From Nicotiana tabacum (Eukaryota > Streptophyta > Magnoliopsida > Solanales > Solanaceae), in the NCBI RefSeq assembly GCF_000715075.1, contig NC_134096.1:116992698-117056697 (forward strand): a stretch of 64,000 nucleotides of DNA, read 5' to 3'. The position numbers and the translations under genes are program-made. Below, in pieces: positions 57,604-64,000 of this stretch. Under the pieces are notes generated by a model, which ran no database searches, had not been told where the DNA came from, and saw only the letters and a list, made by a program, of their open reading frames with translations. Numbering within the stretch: position 1 is the stretch's first letter; each line of letters begins with the position of its first letter.

Positions 57604-59534
57604 CTATGTGGTCTCAATATCCATAGCAGCATCACCTCCCTCAGGCTCCCCCAACTGGATCTCATCATTCCCTGCTCGGGGAGTAGCTGGGTTGGTGAAC
57701 ATCTGTAGCACCACCTCAGCAGTGTGGGCAGCGAGGTCTGGCTCCTCAGACTGGCCAGCTGGTGCCACTGGTGTTGATGTTGCTGATGGGTCTGCTGGTA
57801 CTGATGGATCTGTCAACATCAGTAAGTCAAATGGAAGATCTCCAGCGGCTGCTATCTTAGTCACCTCTCATCTCAATTGGTCAACTGATTTCCTCGAAGC
57901 CTGAGATTTCCTCATCTTCTTCACCTGCTTCCTAAGCTCCTTAATTGTTCCCCCATGTGCCCCAAGGTGTCCATGATGGTCTTCTAATTCTCCAATATTT
58001 TCTTCAAAGTTTCCTCCACTAACGGAGGAATTTGGGGTGTTGGGGTAGAAGTCTGAGCTGCAACAGCACCGGATAGGTCAGACAGCTATCTGCATCCAGT
58101 TGTTGAGACTTGCCAGTGTCTGGGAGACGCACAGTGTAGGGAGTGGATAAGTAGAGGAGGAAGGCACTGATACTGATGGACCTGAAGATGGAGGTATGGC
58201 AGTTGTATCGGTGGAAGGCCCGGCTGCTGTGGAAGGCATGGCTGCTATAGAAGGCATTGCAGCTGAATCTGCAACTACCACCGACGGCTCATCAGACTGA
58301 CCTACGGTAGTAGTCGACTTACCCTTGTTCTTCGGGTTCTTTGGATCCTTTAGAGAGTACTAGGAAAAAGGCTTCTTACCCCTAACCTTTGTATCAAAGC
58401 TCTTGGGCTCCACCCCTGCATCCGTGAGATACTCTGTGATAGTGTTGGGATATGGATATGAGCTTTCACCCTGCCTGACAACCAGAGACATGTTGGCCGA
58501 CATGATGGCACCCACATTGATTGGGTACTCGGCCATGATGGAAGCAACTAGGACTGCTAGATGGATTGGGAGATTGTTTTCATTCCGGCTTGGGTCTATG
58601 CGACGGCACACAAATGTTTGCCACCCTTTTGCTTCAAAGTTGAGGGTGTTCCGCTGAATGGGAACCCCTGCTGTGATCCATGGTGGTGGTGGTCTTGGAG
58701 CTGCTAGTATCTCAGCTAGCCAAGGTTGAGCTGCATCACCCATTGCGAACTTCTCTAAATACTGCACCGGCTCCATATCCTCGAGCCTCAAATAAGTGTT
58801 CAGGGTGCTCTGATCAAATAGTACTTTCAAGTTCCTCACCTTAGTCACCGTAGTCCCCTTCTTGATGTTCACCACATTGGCGTAGAACTCCCGGACTAAG
58901 TACTCCTTGGCATCCAATACATTTTTTGTGAACCATTTCCACCATTTTTTTTCTTGAAATTGTCTTAACACGTTTGGGTTGTATCTATCCAGATCTTTCA
59001 ACACAAACTGCCGCTCAAGAGTGAGCGATCTCTGCGGCCACCACTCTCCGAACCTGTTGAATGCAGTCATGCTCACAAACCTATCTTCCCAAACTTCCTT
59101 CTTATTTGACCTCTCCAGGCCTGCAACTCTGGTATCACCCCCCACCCCCCGACCGTCATCCGGAATATCATCATCATCATCAATTGTGACTGGTGCGGCG
59201 GGGGCATGAGTAGATGAGGGTTCTGAAGCCTGACTGTTCCCTTCCGACCCCTCAAAAGTGCTCTCAGAAGAGGTAGGCTCATCTCTCAGTCGGTATCTGT
59301 CCTGGGGCAGTTGTGGCTGTGATATCATAGCAGGCTGCCTTTGCACTGAGTCGCCCTCCGATGCTTCCCTAGATGGGGCATTTGAACTTGATTCGGAGGG
59401 CTCCGACTGTCTACCTCGACCTATTGTTGCCTTATTACTGATCACTTTTTAGAGGGCGAGGGGTAAGGTGCTTTTGCCTCTGGAAGGTTCACCCCTCCCT
59501 TTGATGTATTACCACGACCACGTGATCTAACCAT
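57604..59534 (-). pseudogene. ORF3 of the Athila element (plant transposon-type domain)
   Basis: Likely start is the ATG at 59534 (MVRSRGRGNTSKG), with a frameshift near 59450-59500. The main 361-codon frame (59445-58360) has a Ser/Pro-rich acidic start with a run of Asp, then a conserved block: FNRFGEWWPQRSLTLERQF, YLVREFYANV, LRLEDMEPVQYL and WQTFVCRRIDPSRNENNLPI. After a stop near 58360 the frame continues as a Pro/Ser/Thr/Ala-rich tail (58281-58078) and ends MDIETT at 57604, with further breaks between 57865 and 58077. The block is like proteins annotated as putative plant transposon protein. It takes the place of the env-like gene of other Athila elements; I see no signal peptide or membrane segment, so an envelope role is not supported. 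Confidence 0.8.
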
Positions 59535-59623
59535 ATTCTTCATAAAATAGCAGTAAGAGTCAGTTCTAGTTAAGTGCAGGTAAGCATAAAATTTGCAGAA
59601 CAAAACATGTTGCAGGTTGGGGA

Positions 59624-59932
59624 AGTGCGGACCGCACAATTTGAAAGTGCGGCCGCAGTGATGATTCTGCGGTCCACATAATTTTAAGTGCGGCCGCACA
59701 TCTGAAGAGAGGTTCGCACAATTTTGGGTGCGGCCGCACATTGAAACTTCAAAAATGACAACTCTCTAAAGACAGAGAATTGCTTGATCTGCGATCGTAC
59801 ACACTTTTCTTCAGCCGCGGTTGAATTTCTACGGACCGCATAATTTCAAGTGCGGTCCGCACAATCATTCTACACCAAATGCCCTAGCCTACTGATCTGC
59901 GGACCGCACAATTCCTTGTGTGGCCGCACAAT
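59624..59932. repeat. NotI-like palindrome array upstream of ORF3
   Basis: GTGCGGACCGCACAATTT, GTGCGGCCGCA and TTCTGCGGTCC words alternate over about 300 bases, from 90 to 400 bases upstream of the ORF3 start. Same motif as in the LTR array. Confidence 0.9.
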
Positions 59933-60340
59933 TCAAAAATTTATCGGGCAGATTCTTAGGGTTTCTAATTCACGCACAATTTAGACATGGTAGTAGAAAT
60001 TTAGACATGATACACAATTTACCCATCCCCCAAATAGAAAATAGGAAGTTACCCACACAAAGTTAAGCTCACATGATGATGAATTTGACATTAAGCTTAA
60101 AAATAACTAAACTAGTTATGAACAAAATTAAGAAAATTGAAAAATTTAAAGATGAATTGAACATACCAGTGATGTAGTGATGCTAAGGAAGTATCAAATA
60201 TGATGAAATGAGTGTTAGATACGTGAATCAGTTGAGTGCACTGTGTTTGCCTTTGTGTTAATTGTTCAGAGTTCGTAAAGTCTCAACAGTAGTGAGAAGG
60301 CTACTATTTATACTTGACCGATTAGGGCAAGGACTCAAGA
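59933..60340 (-). other. Spacer between pol and ORF3
   Basis: AT-rich with no gene. In Athila elements ORF3 is thought to be made from a spliced RNA, so this spacer may be intronic. Several pyrimidine-rich acceptor-like words occur on the minus strand, but none is decisive. Confidence 0.5.
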
Positions 60341-60620
60341 GCTGAGTGCGGCCGCACAATTTTGTGTGTGGTCTGCACTCCTTTACCTATTACACATTAC
60401 CCTTTTGATGATCTGCGGTCCGCACATTTTTGAGTGAGGCTGCAGAATTTTGTGCGGACCGCACATTTCCTTGTGCGATCGCACTTTGGCCATTTCTCTG
60501 ACATGCACAACTTTAGAGAGTTTGCAATTTTTGATCTCCAGTTGTGCGGCCGCAACAAGAATTGTGCGGCCGCAGATTCCTTTCTGCTGCGGCCTTCAAA
60601 ATTGTGCAGTCCGCACTTTT
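60341..60620. repeat. Second NotI-like palindrome array downstream of pol
   Basis: GTGCGGCCGCACAATTTTGT, TCTGCGGTCCGCACA and TTGTGCGGACCGCACA words. At 60544-60573 two TGCGGCCGCA copies stand 10 bases apart. Frames through the array (CGRNK/CAVRT words) are artefacts. Confidence 0.9.
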
Positions 60621-60689
60621 GTTTTTTCACACTTAGCCAATTTTTCTGAGCACAGTTCCTGCAAAGCACACTCATTCCTGCAACACAAT

Positions 60690-61698
60690 TCAAAACCAGT
60701 TAGCACAAAACAAGACCTATCTAAAGAAGAAGAAAAAGGAAAAGAAAAAGAAACATGGGTTGCCTCCCAAGAAGCGCCTGATTTAACGTCGAGGCACGAT
60801 GCAGATTACCATCAATCACTTGAAATGAATCATTGTAACAACGTGGCCATCACCAACTTTTCCCAGATAGTGCTTCACCTGGTGAACCATTGACTCTAAA
60901 CACTTCATCATTTTTATTGTTCAAGTCCAATGCACCAAAGGGTGTCACACTCACAACTTCAAACGGGCCATTCCATTTAGACTTCAACTTTTCCAGAAAC
61001 ATCCTTAACCGAGAATTGAACAATAACACAAGATCACCTTTTTTAAACTCCTTGTTCTGAATGTACTTGTTATGGAGGTACTTCATCTTCTCCTTGTATA
61101 AGGATGAACTTGTATATGCATGGTATCGAAATTCATCTAGCTCATTCAATTGTGAAAACCTTAAGTTAGAGGCGACATCCCACTAAAGATTTAGCTTCTT
61201 CAAAGCCCATATGGCCTTGTGCTCAAGTTCCATCGGAAGGTGACAAACTTTTCCAAACACTAACCGGTATGGAGACATCCCAATCGGTGTTTTGTAAGCC
61301 GTCCTATAAGCCCATAAAGCATCATCAAGTTTCTTTGACCAATCCGTCCGGTTGGCATTCATTGTTTTTGATAAAATACTCTTGATCTCCCGGTTGGAGA
61401 CTTCCACTTGTCCGCTTGCTTGAGGGTGATATGGGGTCGTGACTTTGTGAGTGACACCATACTTGCTAAGCAAGGTATAAAAAGCTTTGTTGCAAAAATG
61501 CGACCCCCCATCGCTTATAATGGCCCGTGGAGTACCAAACCTTATGAAGATATTCTTTGTCAAAAATGCCACCACACTTCTAGCTTCATTGTTGGGTAGA
61601 GAAACGGCCTCAACCCATTTTGACACATACTCCACAGCTACCAAAATGTAGGTATTCCCACAAAAGCTTACAAACGGTCCCATGAAATCAATGCCCAC
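60690..61698 (-). pseudogene. Athila integrase core and C-terminus
   Basis: Core frame 61698-61183: GIDFMGPF (first Asp), [12 protein letters not shown] (second Asp), [19 protein letters not shown] (Glu), [20 protein letters not shown]. After a stop near 61182 the C-terminal part (61149-60850) reads FKKGDLVLLFNSRLRMF and KSKWNGPFEVVSVTPFGALDL. The tail beyond 60850 holds a Lys/Phe-rich end and the word GCTTCTTGGGAGGCAACCCA, typical after Athila pol. A frameshift at about 61690 separates it from the zinc-binding part. Confidence 0.92.
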
Positions 61699-62207
61699 AC
61701 ATAAAAAATATCAATTTCCAAGATGGTGGTGAGGGGCATCTCATTTTTCTTTGAAATCCCACCAGCCCTTTGACATTCATCACAACGCTTGACTAGATCA
61801 TTTGCGTCCTTGTAGAGAGTAGACCAATAGAATCCATAAGTCAACACTTTGGCCGATGTTCTTGCTCCCCCATGGTGACCACCGTAGGGTGAAGAATGAC
61901 AATCCCTAAGAATTTTAACTTGTTCCTCCTTCGGCACACATCTTCTAATCACGCCATCGGTACAAATCCAAAAGAGGTACGGTTCATCCCAATAATAGTC
62001 TAGGCAATCCCGTTTGAGCTTCTTTCTTTGGTTTGAAGAGAACTTATCCGGTACAATACCACTTACAAGATAATTTGCTAAATCAGCGAACCATGGAATC
62101 TCGATCATTGAAATGGCTAGAAGTTGCTTGTCGGGGAAGGAGTCATTGATTTCAAGGCCGTCGTGTGGTCTCCCCTCCTCCTCTAAGCGAGATAAGTGGT
62201 CCGCCAC
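61668..62207 (-). pseudogene. RNase H end and integrase zinc-binding part, Athila
   Basis: ADHLSRLEEEGRP is the end of RNase H and linker. PYLFWICTDGVIRRCVP and HHGGARTSAKVL..CDECQRAG form the H-H-C-C zinc-binding domain. It is parted from the upstream frame by a TAA at 62208 (probable CAA) and from the integrase core by a frameshift. Confidence 0.9.
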
Positions 62208-63956
62208 TTAGTTTTCACTGCCTTTGCGTTCTTGGATGTCTAGATCGAACTCTTGCAATAAAATCATCCATCTCATTAACCGAGCCTTTGAATCTTTCTT
62301 GCTCATAAGGTACCGAAGTGCCGCATGATCCGTGTGGACAATCACCTTTGTACCCATCAAGTATGGGGGGAACTTCTCCATAGCAAAAACAATAGCAAGG
62401 ATCTCTTTTTCGGTCACAGTGTAATTGACTTGGGCATCATTCATGGTCTTACGAGCATAGAAGACCGGATGAAAGATCTTGTTGAAACGTTGCCCCAAAA
62501 CTGCTCTGACCGCCACATCACTAGCATCACACATGAGCTCAAAAGGCAAGCTCCAATTCAGGGCGGTGATAATAGGAGTAGTTGTCAATTTGAACTTGAG
62601 CCATTCAAATGCCTTCATGCAATCCTCATTTAAATGGAATTTGGCATCTTTCTCCAAAAGCTTACACAAGGGGTTCACCACTTTGGAAAAATCCTTGATA
62701 AAACGCCGGTAGAACCCCGCATGACCTAAGAAACTCCTCACTCCCTTTACGGATGTTGGAGGTGGAAGTTTAGAAATCACCTTTATTTTTGCCTTGTCGA
62801 CCTCAATGCCATTCTTTGAAATTTTGTGGCCAAGGGCAATGCCTTCCTCAACCATAAAATGACATTTCTCCCAATTCAACACCAAGTTTGTCTCTTCACA
62901 TCTTGCAAAGACCTTACCGAAATTTTTCAAGCAATCATCAAAATAATTTCCGACCACCATAAAGTCATCCATGAAGACTTCAAGGAAATCCTCCACCATG
63001 TCCATGAAGATAACCATCATACACCTTTGAAAAGTCATCGGTGCATAGCATAACCCAAATGGCATCCGCGAGAATGCGAAAGTACCATAAGGACATGTGA
63101 AAATAGTCTTCTCTTGATCCTCCGGAGCAATAAGAATTTTATTGTAGCCGGAATACCCATCAAGGAAACAATAGAAAGCACGGCCGGACAACCTATCAAG
63201 AATTTGATCTAGGAAGGGAAGTGGGAATTGATCCTTCCTTGTGACTTTGTTGAGATTGCGATAGTCCATACACACTCTCCACCCGATCACCGTTCTTGTA
63301 GGAATTAACTCGTTCTTGTCATTGGTAACCACCGTCATGCCCCCTTTCTTTGGGACACATTGCACCGGAGAGGTCCATGAACTATCGGAAATGGGGTAAA
63401 CAACCCCTGCATCTAACCACTTGATGATCTCCTTTTTGACCACCTCTTGCATTGCTTCATTTAGCCTCCTTTGATGTTCAATGAAGAGTTTGGATTCTTC
63501 CTCCAAATTAATCTTGTGCATGCAAAATACGGGGCTTATTCCCCTAATATCCCCTAATATCCATCCAATAGATTTCTTCCTCTTTTGTAGTACCTCCAAT
63601 GTGGAGTCTACCTGCACGTTAGTCAAACAAGAGGAAAGAATAACCGGTAAAGTAGAACAAGGGCCAAGGAATTCATACCTGAGATGCGGAGGCAATGGCT
63701 TTAACTCCAAAGTGGGAGGCTCCTCGATTGAGGGCTTTGTTGGAGGAGTCTTCTGATTTTCAAGATCCAAGGATAATTTGCGGGGCCCATAAGTGTACGA
63801 CCACATTCCTTGCAATAAGTTCACGCATTCCACATAGCCATCCGTCTTGTCATCATCAAGGTTAAGAAAAACGGCCTCTAAAGTATCATCAACATTCATC
63901 ATGGTACTAGTATCATCAATAATCACATCGGTCACCAAGTCCACAAACGAATACAC
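62208..63956 (-). pseudogene. Athila reverse transcriptase and RNase H
   Basis: A 582-codon open frame, entering from the window edge. Domain order: linker with [11 protein letters not shown], reverse transcriptase with [28 protein letters not shown] (here [13 protein letters not shown]), [15 protein letters not shown], catalytic FMDDFMVVG (F-x-DD, as usual for Athila), [13 protein letters not shown], then RNase H with [31 protein letters not shown] and [10 protein letters not shown]. In this span the frame is intact; it ends at a TAA just before the RNase H terminus. Gag and protease lie to the right, outside. Confidence 0.93.
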
Positions 63957-64000
63957 TTCATTGCTATTCAGTTACCTCATAGATTTGCACACATGGAAAA
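63957..64000 (-). other. Upstream continuation of Athila pol at the window edge
   Basis: The last 44 bases continue the gag-protease to polymerase linker. A stop or frame change near 63957-63975 ends the visible frame. Nothing more can be said from so short a piece. Confidence 0.4.

Larger units (their letters stand above)
54204..64000 (-). mobile_element. Athila-lineage Ty3/gypsy element (right end outside the window)
   Basis: Minus orientation. From right to left: pol (reverse transcriptase, RNase H, integrase) entering at the window edge, a 1.2-kb spacer, ORF3 in sense, about 1.9 kb non-coding, polypurine tract and 3' LTR ending at 54204. Sense ORF3 after pol and the style of pol ([24 protein letters not shown]) fit the Athila lineage. 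The candidate left target duplication is GGGGT (54199-54203); the partner end lies beyond 64000. It inserted into the Tat pol fragment. Confidence 0.9.

Noticed and set aside
58360..59534. Retroviral envelope gene
   Set aside because: Position fits, but no signal peptide, membrane segment or cysteine pattern is seen.

Overview
The window reads as an intergenic, repeat-filled stretch of a flowering-plant nuclear genome, most likely a solanaceous species and possibly Nicotiana. The reasons are the AT-rich background, plant lineages of LTR retrotransposons (Tekay, Tat and Athila among Ty3/gypsy, plus one Ty1/copia), and LTR termini of a kind I recall from that family. The species call is recall, not a search result. 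No intact host gene is visible. Every retroelement coding region is broken by stops, frameshifts or deletions.

Layout, left to right. 1-1224: AT-rich sequence with a (TA)n tract and a possible SINE tail. 1225-11081: two Tekay-type pieces meeting in inverted orientation (a minus LTR with degenerate minus internal sequence, then a plus integrase-chromodomain remnant with a plus LTR). 11082-12181 and 22431-22895: older LTR debris. 12182-22425: a complete Tekay-like element with about 2.85-kb LTRs, target-site duplication (TSD) ATTGG, tRNA-Met primer site and an almost non-coding interior. 23431-30438: a minus-strand Tat-lineage element (TSD AATAC) that keeps gag-protease but has lost reverse transcriptase through integrase, and carries a spliced gene on the opposite strand. 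31292-38833: a Ty1/copia element (TSD GTATC) with three LTRs. 40565-52191: a second, nearly full Tat element (TSD CCCCA) with a homologous antisense gene and a partly duplicated 5' LTR. About 52830-54203: remains of a third Tat element, cut by a minus-strand Athila element (54204 to beyond 64000) with an LTR, ORF3 and pol.

The pieces of apparent host DNA between the insertions (about 22896-23430, 30444-31291, 38839-40564, 52197-52830) probably formed one short stretch before the insertions. One piece holds two candidate exons on the minus strand that join in frame.

The most unusual signals are: (1) dense arrays of short CpG-containing palindromes inside LTRs and a leader-like spacer of three element families, with a different motif in each; in the two related Tekay families the arrays occupy the same LTR position but use unrelated motifs; (2) a multi-exon antisense gene in both Tat elements, with matching exon lengths modulo three and, in one copy, its own TATA box outside the LTR; (3) rearranged element ends that record recombination or template switching: three LTRs within one TSD pair, and a 312-bp partial LTR duplication carrying a second TATA box.
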